A stretch of 64,000 bases of DNA from Nioella ostreopsis (GCF_004000255.1 NZ_RCIQ01000007.1:62001-126000), one strand, 5' to 3'. Shown: positions 32,752 to 42,629, counted from the stretch's first letter. Translations and numbers: made by a program. Notes: a model not told the origin generated them from the letters alone.

Positions 32752-34017
32752 TCAGCCCGCGGTGGCGGGCTCTTCCTTCTTGCGCTCCGTGTAGATCAGC
32801 AGGGGCTGCGCATCGGAGGACACCGCCTCTTCGTTGACAACCACTTCCTCGACGCCTTCGGTGCCGGGCAGGTCGAACATGGTATCCAGCAGGATGTCCT
32901 CCATGATCGAGCGCAGGCCGCGCGCGCCGGTCTTGCGGGCGATCGCGCGCTTGGCGATGGCTGACAGGGCGTCATCGGTGAATTTCAGCTTGGCGTCTTC
33001 CAGTTCAAAGAGCCGCTGATACTGCTTGACCAGCGCGTTCTTGGGCTGGGTCAGGATGGTGACAAGCGCGTCCTCGTCCAGATCTTCCAGCGTCGCGATG
33101 ACGGGCAGACGACCGACAAATTCCGGAATCAGGCCGAATTTCAGCAGATCCTCCGGTTCGAGATCCTTGAAATACTCGCCAACGGTCTTGTTGCTGTCGT
33201 CGCGTACATCGGCGCCGAAGCCCATGGCGCTGCCCTTGCCGCGCTGCGCGATGATCTTGTCCAGCCCGGCAAACGCACCGCCGCAGATGAACAGGATGTT
33301 GGTGGTGTCCACCTGCAGGAATTCCTGCTGCGGATGCTTGCGCCCGCCCTGCGGCGGAACGGAGGCCACGGTGCCTTCCATGATCTTCAGCAGTGCCTGC
33401 TGCACGCCCTCGCCTGACACGTCGCGGGTGATCGAGGGGTTGTCGGACTTGCGGGTGATCTTGTCGACCTCGTCGATATAGACGATGCCGCGCTGCGCCC
33501 GGTCGACATTGTATTCGCTGGCCTGCAGAAGCTTCAGGATGATGTTTTCCACGTCCTCGCCCACGTAACCGGCTTCGGTCAGGGTGGTGGCGTCGGCCAT
33601 GGTAAACGGCACATCCAGAATGCGCGCCAGCGTCTGCGCCAGCAGCGTCTTGCCGCAGCCGGTGGGGCCGATTAGCAGGATGTTGGACTTCGCCAGTTCG
33701 ATATCCGATTTGCCGGAGTTGTTCAGGCGCTTGTAATGGTTGTGAACAGCCACCGAAAGCACCCGCTTGGCATGCATCTGTCCGATCACGTAATCGTCCA
33801 GCACCTCGCAGATTTCACGCGGGGACGGCACCCCGTCGGAGGATTTCAGCCCGGCGGATTTCGTTTCCTCGCGGATGATGTCCATGCACAGTTCGACGCA
33901 TTCATCGCAGATGAATACAGTCGGCCCGGCAATCAGCTTGCGCACCTCGTGCTGGCTCTTGCCGCAAAAGCTGCAATAGAGCGTGTTCTTGGTGTCGTTG
34001 CCGGATGAATTCGCCAT
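32752..34017 (-). CDS. clpX: ATP-dependent Clp protease ATP-binding subunit ClpX
   Basis: This 421-residue AAA+ unfoldase has an N-terminal zinc finger ([11 protein letters not shown]... ICDECVELC), Walker A GPTGCGKT, Walker [10 protein letters not shown], the pore loop GYVGEDVE and a C-terminal sensor domain ([10 protein letters not shown]). It unfolds tagged substrates and feeds them to ClpP, with which it is paired here in the usual order. The family length is standard. Confidence 0.98.
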   Translation of the reverse strand: MANSSGNDTKNTLYCSFCGKSQHEVRKLIAGPTVFICDECVELCMDIIREETKSAGLKSSDGVPSPREICEVLDDYVIGQMHAKRVLSVAVHNHYKRLNNSGKSDIELAKSNILLIGPTGCGKTLLAQTLARILDVPFTMADATTLTEAGYVGEDVENIILKLLQASEYNVDRAQRGIVYIDEVDKITRKSDNPSITRDVSGEGVQQALLKIMEGTVASVPPQGGRKHPQQEFLQVDTTNILFICGGAFAGLDKIIAQRGKGSAMGFGADVRDDSNKTVGEYFKDLEPEDLLKFGLIPEFVGRLPVIATLEDLDEDALVTILTQPKNALVKQYQRLFELEDAKLKFTDDALSAIAKRAIARKTGARGLRSIMEDILLDTMFDLPGTEGVEEVVVNEEAVSSDAQPLLIYTERKKEEPATAG

Positions 34018-34194
34018 ATCGTCCTACCTCAACGGGTTTTCGCGCTGTGCCGAAGGGCGTTCGCCCTGAAACTCGGCTCCGTTCGCGCAAGCCTAAAGCA
34101 GCCCAAACCGGTCCACAATGTCAAAATGGCCTCGGGTCGCCCCCAAAACCAACGCGCCCGCGCAAGGCCCCTGCCCTGCGCGGACACCTTATTT

Positions 34195-34818
34195 TCAAGC
34201 CTCGGCCGCACCGCGGTTTTCGACGATCTCGTCGATCAGGCCCCAGTCCTTGGCCTGTTGGGCATCCATGAAATTGTCGCGTTCCAGCGCGTCGACCACC
34301 GATTCCAGCTTTTGCCCGGTATGTTTGACGTAGATCTGGTTAAGGCGATCTTTCAGCTTCTGGGTTTCCTGGGCGTGGATCATGATATCCGTTGCCTGGC
34401 CCTGATAGCCGCCGGAGGGCTGGTGCACCATGATGCGGGAATTGGGCAGCGAAAAGCGCATGCCGGGTTCGCCCGCCGTCAGCAGCAGCGAGCCCATGGA
34501 CGCCGCCTGCCCCACCACGAGGGTCGAGACCTTGGGCTTGATGTATTGCATCGTGTCATAGATCGACAGGCCAGAGGTCACGACACCGCCGGGGCTGTTG
34601 ATATACATGGAGATTTCCTTGGACGGGTTCTCCGCCTCAAGGTGCAGCAGCTGCGCCACGATGAGGCTGGACATGCCATCATGCACCGGGCCCGACAGGA
34701 AGATGATCCGCTCCTTCAGCAGGCGCGAAAAGATGTCATAGGCGCGCTCGCCCCGGCTGGTCTGTTCGACCACCATGGGAACCAGCGTGTTCATGTAAAC
34801 GTCATTGGGGTCTTTCAT
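34195..34818 (-). CDS. clpP: ATP-dependent Clp protease proteolytic subunit ClpP
   Basis: This 207-residue serine peptidase forms the tetradecameric Clp chamber. The catalytic triad is visible as Ser107 (GQAASMGS), His132 ([10 protein letters not shown]) and Asp181 (LERDNFM). The start at 34818 ([11 protein letters not shown]) leaves a short propeptide as in relatives. A 177-base gap separates it from clpX. A TTGCAG/TAACCT promoter lies directly upstream. Confidence 0.98.
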   Translation of the reverse strand: MKDPNDVYMNTLVPMVVEQTSRGERAYDIFSRLLKERIIFLSGPVHDGMSSLIVAQLLHLEAENPSKEISMYINSPGGVVTSGLSIYDTMQYIKPKVSTLVVGQAASMGSLLLTAGEPGMRFSLPNSRIMVHQPSGGYQGQATDIMIHAQETQKLKDRLNQIYVKHTGQKLESVVDALERDNFMDAQQAKDWGLIDEIVENRGAAEA

Positions 34819-34855
34819 CGGGCCTGCCTCAGGTAAGGGTACATGCTTTGTCGGA

Positions 34856-34884
34856 AGGTTATGGCCGCCCCATGGGGACTGCAA
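34856..34884 (-). promoter_or_regulatory. clpP promoter
   Basis: On the minus strand TTGCAG (34884-34879), a 17-base spacer and TAACCT (34861-34856) lie 38 bases before the clpP ATG. The -35 is identical to that of the tRNA-Gly promoters in this window. Confidence 0.55.
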
Positions 34885-34943
34885 GGGGGGGTGGATCACG
34901 AAATACCCCCGCGCGGGCGCTTTTCAAGGACGGCGTCGGCCCG

Positions 34944-37259
34944 TCACCGGCTGGCCATCCACATGGTGGCCCCCCAACGTGGCAGCAACACCACATCTTC
35001 GCACGGATCGCGCGTGGCGATATCACCGATCAGCCCGGCCACATCCCGCACGCCGTTTTCAAAGGGCAGCAGGCGGCAGGCGGTCTGGAACAGGTCACCC
35101 GTCAGCGGCTGGATTGCCCAGACTCTCTGTTCGCCATTGCTGTCCCACGAGATGATGTGATCGCCCGAGGGGGTGAAATCGGCGGCCACATAAGTGACCA
35201 GCCCGTCGCGGGCATGGGCGAAGGTATAGAGCGGCAAGCCGGTCTGTGCATCCCAGACATAGACCTGCCCATCATCCGCGCCGGTGACCAGCAGGCGCTC
35301 ATCCGGGCTGAGCGCCATCGAGGTCACGAACCCGTCATGGGCGAGCCGCTCGTTATAAAAGGGCGGTGCGTCCTCGGCCACATGGGTCAGGCGCAGCACG
35401 TCGGGCTGATTGGGCAGGATGTTGACCCGCATTCCCGTCGCCATCAGCTCCATCGCCGCCGCATTGCGCCCGGCATCGGAGGTGGACACCACCGCCTCGG
35501 TCATCGCGTCCGAGATCGAGGGCACGGAATGGCCGGTGGACACGTCAAAGAACCGCATCACCCCGGCCTCGTCATGGGTCATGACAGCATTGCCCTGCGG
35601 CGAGAAATGCACGTCATGGACCGGGCTGCGATGGCCCAGAAGGGTGATCAGGCTTTTGCCCGTCGGCACGTCATGAATGCGCGCCCGGTTGTCGGACGCC
35701 CCCACGGCCATCCGCAGGCCATCGGGCGACAGCCCAAGCCCGAGGATATCCACCCCATCAAGATACAGCGCGCTCGGCGGCAGGATCGCGTCAAACGTCG
35801 TCAAGTCCCAGACCCCGGCGATATTGCCGGTGGCGGCGGCGACGGTGCTGCCATCGGCAGAGACATCCATCGCCACGACCAGCCCGGGCATGCGCAGCCT
35901 GTGAATCAGCCCCATGGCCCGCCCGTTCAGCGCCGGAACAAGGTCGATCACCCGCACTTCATCGCCAACGGACGCGATCAGCCGGGCGCTGCCGGGCACG
36001 AAGGCCAGCGCCGTCACGTCATCGCCTAGGCTGAGCGGGTCGCGCAGGGCGCGGCCCGAGATCAGGGAATGGAAATGCAGCTCGTTCGATGCGCTCGCCA
36101 CGACCAGCGTATCTCCGCCGGGTGACAGCGCCGCCGACAGCACACGCTCTGCGCCCTGATAGGGAAGGCCCGAGACTTCCCCTTCACGGGGGTCCCATAC
36201 CGTCACACGGCTGTCGCGGATCAGCAGGAACCGGCCCCGGTCATACAGGATTCGCGGCGCCATTCCGGCGGCGGGCATCGCAAGCTCGCCTTCGATAACG
36301 GCACCGGTGTCTGGGTCGAACACCGCGCCAGAGCCGTCGGACGACACCGTCACCACATGGCCCGACCCCGGCAGGAACTCCACGAAATGGGCAGGCGCAT
36401 CCGGCAAGGTCACCGTGGCGCGCAGGCGTTGGCCCTGGATCGTCTGGCCGAGCGTTTCCAGAACCTCCAGCCAGGCATCGGGCGCGCGGCAAAAGCTGAA
36501 ATCAATGAGCGGCAGGATATTCTGGATCGCGAGCACCGGGTCGAGCGTCTGCGCTTCCCTGGCCCGCGACCGCAATTCCTCGCATTGCTGGTTGCTCACC
36601 CAGAAATAGCCCCCGACAAGTGCCGCACAGATGGCAACGGTGGTGGCCACGGCGCTGCCGATCTGGAACCATTTGCGCCGAGACATCCCGGCCTTGAAAT
36701 AGCGCCAGTGATCGCGCGTCGGCCCCGGCGCGCCGCGTGGATGGCGCTCGATCCAGCGGCGCATGGCACGCAATTCGGCCCCGCGCGGTGGGGCCCCCAC
36801 CCCGCCTAGGAACCGCGCCGCCTGTTCGCCGAAGCGCGTGTGGTCGCGGATCCATTCGATATCGCGGTCGAGCGCGGAATCCAGCCGCTCGATGGCCTGC
36901 GACCATTCCCCGTCCTCGCCGTAGAAGCGGACATAGTTGATTTCCCGGATTTCCGGCGGCAGGTCCGGCCCCACATCCTCGAAAGCGGCGGGGACCATGC
37001 GCTTGTTCAGTTCCAGCGCGAACTGCATCTCCATCCGGCAGGCAGGCGAGGTGATCCAGTTCGGCCCCAGAACCAGCACCACAACGTCAGAGCCCTGCAT
37101 CATGTCGCGGATGCGGGCGGTGATATGCTCGGTCTCGAAAATGCCTTCGCGGTCGATGAAGACGTCATGCCCGCGCGACCGCAGCTCTTCCCACAGGAAA
37201 TCTGCCCGATCCCTGTCCTTGTGAGAATAGGAAATGAAGATTCGCGAACGTTGGGTCAT
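34944..37259 (-). CDS. TIR domain - transmembrane - WD40 repeat protein
   Basis: This 771-residue protein opens with a TIR domain (RIFISYSHKDRDRADFLWEE, VFIDREGIF, VVVLVLGPNWITSP). Glu77 in ACRMEM occupies the position of the catalytic Glu of NAD-cleaving TIR domains. A linker (IRDHTRFGEQAARF) follows, then one membrane helix at about 198-220 after a basic MSRRKW stretch, then some 500 residues of WD40-like blades ending in W-D or similar (VYVWDAQTG, VTVWDPREG). Positive-inside reasoning puts TIR in the cytosol and the propeller in the periplasm. TIR-WD40 proteins are predicted signalling or anti-phage effectors, but no activity is shown for this one. It lies upstream of clpP on the same strand. 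Confidence 0.85.
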   Translation of the reverse strand: MTQRSRIFISYSHKDRDRADFLWEELRSRGHDVFIDREGIFETEHITARIRDMMQGSDVVVLVLGPNWITSPACRMEMQFALELNKRMVPAAFEDVGPDLPPEIREINYVRFYGEDGEWSQAIERLDSALDRDIEWIRDHTRFGEQAARFLGGVGAPPRGAELRAMRRWIERHPRGAPGPTRDHWRYFKAGMSRRKWFQIGSAVATTVAICAALVGGYFWVSNQQCEELRSRAREAQTLDPVLAIQNILPLIDFSFCRAPDAWLEVLETLGQTIQGQRLRATVTLPDAPAHFVEFLPGSGHVVTVSSDGSGAVFDPDTGAVIEGELAMPAAGMAPRILYDRGRFLLIRDSRVTVWDPREGEVSGLPYQGAERVLSAALSPGGDTLVVASASNELHFHSLISGRALRDPLSLGDDVTALAFVPGSARLIASVGDEVRVIDLVPALNGRAMGLIHRLRMPGLVVAMDVSADGSTVAAATGNIAGVWDLTTFDAILPPSALYLDGVDILGLGLSPDGLRMAVGASDNRARIHDVPTGKSLITLLGHRSPVHDVHFSPQGNAVMTHDEAGVMRFFDVSTGHSVPSISDAMTEAVVSTSDAGRNAAAMELMATGMRVNILPNQPDVLRLTHVAEDAPPFYNERLAHDGFVTSMALSPDERLLVTGADDGQVYVWDAQTGLPLYTFAHARDGLVTYVAADFTPSGDHIISWDSNGEQRVWAIQPLTGDLFQTACRLLPFENGVRDVAGLIGDIATRDPCEDVVLLPRWGATMWMASR

Positions 37260-37789
37260 GTGGTCCCATCAAGCCCTGCCAGAGGCAAAAAATCCACCCC
37301 CGCAGAGGCGAGAAGCATCTGTGATTCTGTGCGAAAAAGCGGCCAAACCCGGCCTTTCGAGCGCTTGCCCCGCAGACTCCCCTGCGCGACGCCGGAAAAT
37401 ATTCCCTTCATCATCAAGTGCTTACCTATGGCGGGGCAAAAATCAGCCCGAAAAGTCAAATAAGTGTATTTACAACACGATAAGTTAGTGTCATAACGAC
37501 AATACGAACTGACACCAACACATCACCACTCAAACCTACCATACGAAAGACCAGATTAAGACCTCTCTCGAAGACCTTTTCCTCCCTCTCCCTTTTCTTA
37601 TTCCTCAAGACGATCCGTCCTATCCCTGTCCCCATGAACTGGATCGTCCGGCCGGCCCCTTCTGTCCCAGGGGGCCGGCCAATTTACTTGACGGGACCCA
37701 GATAGTGTGTGAACTTTACACCATCCATTCAGCCCCGGGACGGGTTACCATTTTGAAAGGGCCGGGATCAGACCGGCAAACGGGCAGGC
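37260..37789. other. 530-bp AT-richer noncoding region with inverted repeats
   Basis: Base composition drops below that of neighbouring genes, especially at 37440-37620. Visible structures are GTGT/ACAC (37464/37475), GTGTCA/TGACAC (37488/37510), GACGATCC/GGATCGTC (37609/37641) and a 10-bp GC stem (37650/37671). No open frame with a ribosome site was found. It must hold promoters for the TIR-WD40 gene and the Nudix gene, and could encode a small RNA. Confidence 0.55.
37609..37680. promoter_or_regulatory. double hairpin region
   Basis: Two adjacent inverted repeats: 8-bp arms GACGATCC/GGATCGTC at 37609-37648 and 10-bp perfect arms GGCCGGCCCC/GGGGCCGGCC at 37650-37680. The second is strong enough to terminate transcription, though no clean T run follows on either strand. 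Confidence 0.45.
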
Positions 37790-38449
37790 ATGAGTTATAC
37801 TTACGAATATCCGCATCCGGCGGTCACGGCGGACATCTGCATTTTCTCGATCCGCGAAGGCACGTTGAAGGTTTTGCTGATTCAGCGTCTGATTGACCCA
37901 TTCAAGGACAGTTGGGCCATCCCCGGCGGCTTCATCAAGATGGACGAAGATCTCGCGGTCGGCGCCGCCCGAGAGCTGGAGGAAGAAACCGGCGTGTCCG
38001 GCGTGCCACTGGAACAGCTCGGCGCCTATGGCGCGCCCGACCGTGACCCGCGTGAAAGGGTGATCACCGTGGCGTTCATGGCGCTGGTGCCGTCCGACCA
38101 GATGGTTCTGGCCGCTGCCACCGACGCCGCCGATGCGCAATGGTTCGACATGGACGAACTGCCCGCGCTGGCCTTCGACCACGCCACGATCCTCGCCGAT
38201 GCCCGCGCAAGGCTGGCCGACAAGGTGACAAATCGCGTGACCGAAACCGCCAAGTCGGCCTTCCAGTTCCTGCCGCAGAAATTCACCCTGGCGCAGGCGC
38301 AGGCAGTGTTCGAAACCCTGAAGGGCGAACCGCTGGACAAGCGCAATTTCCGCAAGTGGATTGCCGCGAACTGGGATCTTGTCGACCTGAAGGAAAAGAC
38401 CTCGGGCGGACGCCACCGGCCCGCCGCGCTCTATTCGGTCGATTTCTGA
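37790..38449 (+). CDS. Nudix-domain protein, NrtR-like regulator or hydrolase
   Basis: This 219-residue protein has a complete Nudix box (GGFIKMDEDLAVGAARELEE then ETGV, matching G-x5-E-x7-REL-x-EE-x-G-V). A C-terminal winged-helix-like part follows (KFTLAQAQAVFETLKGEPLD, NFRKWIAAN). This layout is that of NrtR, the ADP-ribose-sensing repressor of NAD synthesis genes. The intact Nudix box means it may also hydrolyse ADP-ribose. No NAD biosynthesis gene is adjacent. Confidence 0.82.
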   Translation: MSYTYEYPHPAVTADICIFSIREGTLKVLLIQRLIDPFKDSWAIPGGFIKMDEDLAVGAARELEEETGVSGVPLEQLGAYGAPDRDPRERVITVAFMALVPSDQMVLAAATDAADAQWFDMDELPALAFDHATILADARARLADKVTNRVTETAKSAFQFLPQKFTLAQAQAVFETLKGEPLDKRNFRKWIAANWDLVDLKEKTSGGRHRPAALYSVDF

Positions 38450-38455
38450 AAAAAT

Positions 38456-38480
38456 GGCCCCGGAGCGTCGCACCGGGGCC
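38456..38480. terminator. hairpin after the Nudix gene
   Basis: An 8-bp perfect stem GGCCCCGG/CCGGGGCC lies 6 bases after the stop. The A run is on its left, so it has a T run only when read on the minus strand. Confidence 0.5.
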
Positions 38481-38577
38481 GAATAAAGCGCCCGGGCCGG
38501 GAGAGAATTGCCCTGCGCTGATCCGCGTCAAACACGAATCTCACCCACATGTTTATCAACCGCAGGTTTTGCGCTCT

Positions 38578-38591
38578 CTGATCTGGATCAA
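38578..38591. promoter_or_regulatory. FNR-type box upstream of the Rrf2 regulator
   Basis: CTGATCTGGATCAA differs from the FNR/Dnr consensus TTGAT-N4-ATCAA by one base. It is centred about 60 bases before the Rrf2 gene start. Confidence 0.5.
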
Positions 38592-38643
38592 GGTGCGTTT
38601 CGCGTTTCCACCTATGGTCCACGCAGCAAAAGGACTATTGCAG

Positions 38644-39087
38644 ATGCGTCTGACCGTCAGAACCAATATTGCCATGCGCGCGCTGATGACCTGCGCGGTG
38701 AACCCCGGCAAGATCGTCCGCAAGGCCGAGATCGCGGAAGCCACCGGCGCGTCCGAGGCGCATTTGGGCGTGGTCATCAACCAGCTGGCGCAGACCGGTT
38801 TCATCGAGACGATCCGCGGCCGCAACGGCGGTATCCGCCTGCGCCTGCCCCCCGAGGAGATCAGCGTCGGGCGTGTTTTCCGCACCTTCGAGGCGAACAC
38901 CCCTTTTGCGGAGTGCTTTTCTGCCCGTGACAATCATTGCCCGATCGCACCGGTCTGCAAACTGCGCAATTCTCTCAATACGGCGCTGGAGGCGTTCTAC
39001 GCCTCGCTTGATCGCGTCACGCTGAGCGATCTGACCTGCAACAATGCCGGGCTCGAACGACTGCTGTCGCTCGAACCCGCCTGCTGA
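38644..39087 (+). CDS. Rrf2 family Fe-S regulator, NsrR/RirA type
   Basis: This 147-residue protein has an Rrf2 winged helix (MRLTVRTNIAMRAL, ASEAHLGVVINQLAQTGFIE, RGRNGGIRLRLP) and three cysteines in AECFSARDNHCPIAPVCKL, spaced C-x7-C-x5-C, the cluster ligands of NsrR and RirA. NsrR senses nitric oxide and RirA senses iron. The GRNGGIRL recognition wing leans to NsrR, while the cysteine spacing leans to RirA. An FNR-type box upstream ties it to low-oxygen control. It ends against the convergent sulP gene with no intergenic base. Confidence 0.85.
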   Translation: MRLTVRTNIAMRALMTCAVNPGKIVRKAEIAEATGASEAHLGVVINQLAQTGFIETIRGRNGGIRLRLPPEEISVGRVFRTFEANTPFAECFSARDNHCPIAPVCKLRNSLNTALEAFYASLDRVTLSDLTCNNAGLERLLSLEPAC

Positions 39088-40827
39088 TCACTCCGCCGCG
39101 TTCGGGGCGGCCTTCCCGACCACCGGCCCCAGCTCTGACATCGCCGCATATTGCGACAGGAACACCTTGCCGGTCAGTTCCTCCAGAAAATGTGCGCGCT
39201 TCAAGCGGTCCATGACCGGGCCCTTCACCTCGGACAGGTGCAGTGCGATGCCCATGGAGGCCAGCCGGTGATTGATCGCTTCGAGCGATTCCAGCGCCGA
39301 CATGTCGACCTCGTTCACCGCCGAGAACATCAGCACCACATGCTTGATCCCGTCGCATCCCACCACCCGGTCGAGGATGTAATCCTCCAGGTAGCGCGCA
39401 TTGGCGAAGTAGAGGCTGCCATCCACCCTGAGCGTGACCATCGCCGGATGGGTCAGCACCTCGTAGCGTTTGATATTGCGAAAGTGCTCGGACCCGTCCT
39501 GCATCAGGCCCACCTCGGCGATATGAGGTCGCGAGGTCTTGTAGAGATAGAGCGCGATGGACAGAAGCACACCTGCCGACACGCCGACCTCCACCCCCAT
39601 GGCAAGGGTCAGAACAATCGTCGCGGCAACGGCGATGAAATCGGCCTTGGAATAGCCCCAGGTCTTTTTCAGGATCGAGAAATCGACAAGGCTCAGCACC
39701 GCCACGATGATCGTTGCCGCCAGCGTGGCCTTGGGCAGGAAGAAGATCAGCGGCGTCAGGGCGAGGGCGGCGATGGCCAAGCCAACAGCGGTATAGGCCC
39801 CGGCGGCAGGGGTTTCGGCCCCCGCGTCATAGTTCACGACCGAGCGGGAAAAGCCCCCCGTGACCGGGAAACCACCGGTAAAGGCCGCGCCGATATTGGC
39901 CGCACCAAGCCCGATCAGCTCTTGATCCGGGTCGATGCGCTGGCGTTTCTTGGCGGCAAGCGTCTGCGCCACGGAAATGGATTCCACAAATCCGATGACC
40001 GAGATCAGAAGCGCAGGCACAGCCAGCGCGCGAATGAGGTCCAGATCGAAAGACGGCATAGTCAGGGGCGGCAGGCTTTGCGGCACTTCTCCGACAATGG
40101 CGACCCCCTGCCCGTTCAGACCGAAGAGCCAGACGACCAGCGTCGTCACCACGACCGCCGCCACCGGCCCGGCCTTGGCCGCCACATCGGCGAGCGTCGG
40201 GGACATGCCCATTTTGCGCAACGCAGGCTTCAGCCCCTTGCGCACCCAGAAGAGGAACGCCGTAGCCGTGACGCCAAGGGCCAGCGTGTAGGGGTTCGTC
40301 TCTGGCAGGCGATGCCAAAGTGACTCCACCAGTTCCAACAGGTTGTGACCGCCCGCAGAGACGCCAAGAATGTGTTTCAACTGGCTCGCCGCGATGATCA
40401 CGCCCGAGGCGGTGATGAAGCCCGCAATCACCGGATGCGACAGGAAATTCGCCAGAAACCCGAGCCGGAAAACGCCCATGGCCAGCAGGATTGCCCCCGA
40501 CAGCCCCGCAAGCGTCAGCGCCGCGATGACATAGCCCGCCGTCCCGGCCTCGGCGATCTGGCCGATGGAGGCCGCCGTCATCAGCGAGACCACCGCGACC
40601 GGCCCCACGGCCAACGCGCGGGAGGTGCCGAAGATGGCGTAGAGGATGATCGGCGCAATCGAGGCGTAAAGCCCCATCTCGGGCGGCAGGCCAGCGAGCA
40701 GCGCGTAGGCCAGCGATTGCGGGATCAGCATGATCGTGACGATCACCGCGGCGATCAGGTCATTCGACAGGGCCTGCTTGTTGTAGCTCCGGCCCCAGTC
40801 GAGAATGGGCAGATATCGGGCGAGCAT
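39088..40827 (-). CDS. SulP family anion transporter with STAS domain
   Basis: This 579-residue protein has 10-12 membrane segments (QSLAYALLAGLPPEMGLYAS signature) and a C-terminal STAS domain of about 120 residues (VDGSLYFANARYLEDYI, DMSALESLEAIN). SulP proteins move sulfate, bicarbonate or related anions. As the last gene after the sulfide-oxidising genes on this strand, it is likely to handle sulfate or sulfite made by them; that role is inference from position. Confidence 0.92.
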   Translation of the reverse strand: MLARYLPILDWGRSYNKQALSNDLIAAVIVTIMLIPQSLAYALLAGLPPEMGLYASIAPIILYAIFGTSRALAVGPVAVVSLMTAASIGQIAEAGTAGYVIAALTLAGLSGAILLAMGVFRLGFLANFLSHPVIAGFITASGVIIAASQLKHILGVSAGGHNLLELVESLWHRLPETNPYTLALGVTATAFLFWVRKGLKPALRKMGMSPTLADVAAKAGPVAAVVVTTLVVWLFGLNGQGVAIVGEVPQSLPPLTMPSFDLDLIRALAVPALLISVIGFVESISVAQTLAAKKRQRIDPDQELIGLGAANIGAAFTGGFPVTGGFSRSVVNYDAGAETPAAGAYTAVGLAIAALALTPLIFFLPKATLAATIIVAVLSLVDFSILKKTWGYSKADFIAVAATIVLTLAMGVEVGVSAGVLLSIALYLYKTSRPHIAEVGLMQDGSEHFRNIKRYEVLTHPAMVTLRVDGSLYFANARYLEDYILDRVVGCDGIKHVVLMFSAVNEVDMSALESLEAINHRLASMGIALHLSEVKGPVMDRLKRAHFLEELTGKVFLSQYAAMSELGPVVGKAAPNAAE

Positions 40828-40932
40828 TGCGCACCTTTCGGAAATAGTCAGCAGATCCGCCCGGGCGTCATCCCGGCGGGTCCGAAAGGCCCCCGCGCCG
40901 GTCAGGGCACGAGGGTCAAGAGATCGGGAGGA

Positions 40933-42606
40933 TCAGCTGGCGCTGACCTTCTCGGGTTTCACCATCCATTCACGGCCACGCAGCATGGCCTTCCAGTAAA
41001 CGGGTGGCAGCAGTTTTTCCTTCAGGAACCATGACAGACCAGAGGGCTTGGTGCCGTCGATCAGCCATTTCGGGAAGGACGGCAGCAGCGCCCCGCCATA
41101 GCCGAACTCAGCCAGAACGATCTTGCCGCGTTCCACCGTCAGCGGGCAGGAGCCATAGCCGTTATAGATCATCGAAGGCGACTTCCCGTCGATGTCATCA
41201 GCGAGGTTCTGCGCCACGATGGGGGCCTGCATGCGCGCCGCCGCTGCCGTCTTGGCATTGGGGGCGTTCATCACATCGCCGAGCGACCAGATATTGTCAT
41301 AGGTCTTGTGGCGCAGGGTGGCCTGATCCACATCGACCCATCCGGCGGCATCGGCCAGCGGCGAGACGCGGATGAAATCCGGCGCGGTCTGCGGCGGGCA
41401 GACATGCATCATCTCAAACTCCACCGTCACCTCGGTCGGATCGGTATCGGGCTTGGCGACCTTGAAGGTGGCCTTTTTCGCATCACCATCTACCGACACG
41501 AGATTGTGGAAGAAGTTCAGGTCGGCATTGTATTTCTCGATGTATTTCTCCAGCGCCGGAACGTAGTCCTTGACGCCAAACAGCACCCCGCCCGCATTCA
41601 TGAACTGGATGTCGATATTCTTGAGCGTGCCATTGCGGAACCAGTGATCGCCCGAGAGATACAGCGCCTTTTGCGGCGCGCCCGCGCATTTGATCGGCAT
41701 CGGCGGCTGCGTGAACAGCGCCCGGCCCTCCTTCAGGCCCTGCACCAGTTCCCACGTGTAGGGGGCGAGGTCATAGCGATAATTCGAGGTCACACCGTTC
41801 CTGCCGAGCGTGTCCACCAGCCCTTCGACCTTGTGCCAGTCAAGCTTGATGCCAGGACACACGACAAGCCGCTTGTAGCCCACCACGCGACAGCCATCGA
41901 GGATGACCGCGTTGTCCTTCGGCTCGAACGCTGCGACGGCGGATTTGATCCAGTGCACGCCCTTCGGGATCAGGCTGCCCATGGTCTTGGCGGTGTCGGC
42001 GGCCTCGAAGATACCGCCGCCCACCATGGTCCAGCCGGGCTGGTAGTAGTGGATATCGGCCGGGTCGATGATGGCGATCTCCAGATCCGGCTTGCGGGTC
42101 TTGAGCGAAGATGCGGCTGAAATGCCCGCCGCGCCGCCGCCCACGATCACCACGTCATAGCTTGCATCGGCCCGATCCGTGGGCGTCTTGCCACCATTGA
42201 CGATGCGCCGCACGACGCCCGCCATGTCATAGCCCGCCGCCTTGGTCGAGGCCATGATATCGGCCAGCGGCACCGTGCCGGCCTGGCTCAGCGACCACAG
42301 CGTCGCTGACCGGGTGCCGGTCCGGCAGTAGGCGAAGACGGGCTTTGGCATCTCGTCGAGGGCCCGGCCGAAATCCGACGCGTCGTCATCCGTGACCCGG
42401 CCCGCGACGATGGGAAGATACCGGATTTCAAGACCAGCCTCCTTTGCTGCGGCCTCGATCTCCTCGAAGGTCGGCTGGTCCGCGCCTTCTCCATCGGGGC
42501 GGTTGCACATGATCGACCGAAAGCCCTGATCAGCGATGCGGCGTACATCTGCCGCGCTGATCTGCGGACTGACCGAGATCGTGGCGTTGATGGTCTTGAT
42601 TTCCAT
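40933..42606 (-). CDS. DUF442 phosphatase-like / sulfide:quinone oxidoreductase-like fusion
   Basis: This 557-residue protein fuses two domains. Residues 1-115 are the DUF442/BLH protein-tyrosine-phosphatase-like fold with a CRTGTRS active-site loop (Cys94), used as a sulfur-transfer site in relatives. From about 148 a flavoprotein of the SQR type begins (YDVVIVGGGAAGISAAS, RLVVCPGIKLDW, NIWSLGDVMNAPNAKTAAAA). SQR oxidises sulfide to persulfide or polysulfide with reduction of quinone. The fusion suggests direct sulfur hand-off within one chain. It lies between the persulfide dioxygenase-like gene and sulP. Confidence 0.9.
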   Translation of the reverse strand: MEIKTINATISVSPQISAADVRRIADQGFRSIMCNRPDGEGADQPTFEEIEAAAKEAGLEIRYLPIVAGRVTDDDASDFGRALDEMPKPVFAYCRTGTRSATLWSLSQAGTVPLADIMASTKAAGYDMAGVVRRIVNGGKTPTDRADASYDVVIVGGGAAGISAASSLKTRKPDLEIAIIDPADIHYYQPGWTMVGGGIFEAADTAKTMGSLIPKGVHWIKSAVAAFEPKDNAVILDGCRVVGYKRLVVCPGIKLDWHKVEGLVDTLGRNGVTSNYRYDLAPYTWELVQGLKEGRALFTQPPMPIKCAGAPQKALYLSGDHWFRNGTLKNIDIQFMNAGGVLFGVKDYVPALEKYIEKYNADLNFFHNLVSVDGDAKKATFKVAKPDTDPTEVTVEFEMMHVCPPQTAPDFIRVSPLADAAGWVDVDQATLRHKTYDNIWSLGDVMNAPNAKTAAAARMQAPIVAQNLADDIDGKSPSMIYNGYGSCPLTVERGKIVLAEFGYGGALLPSFPKWLIDGTKPSGLSWFLKEKLLPPVYWKAMLRGREWMVKPEKVSAS

Positions 42607-42629
42607 GGTTGTCCCTTCCCTGTCCGGTC

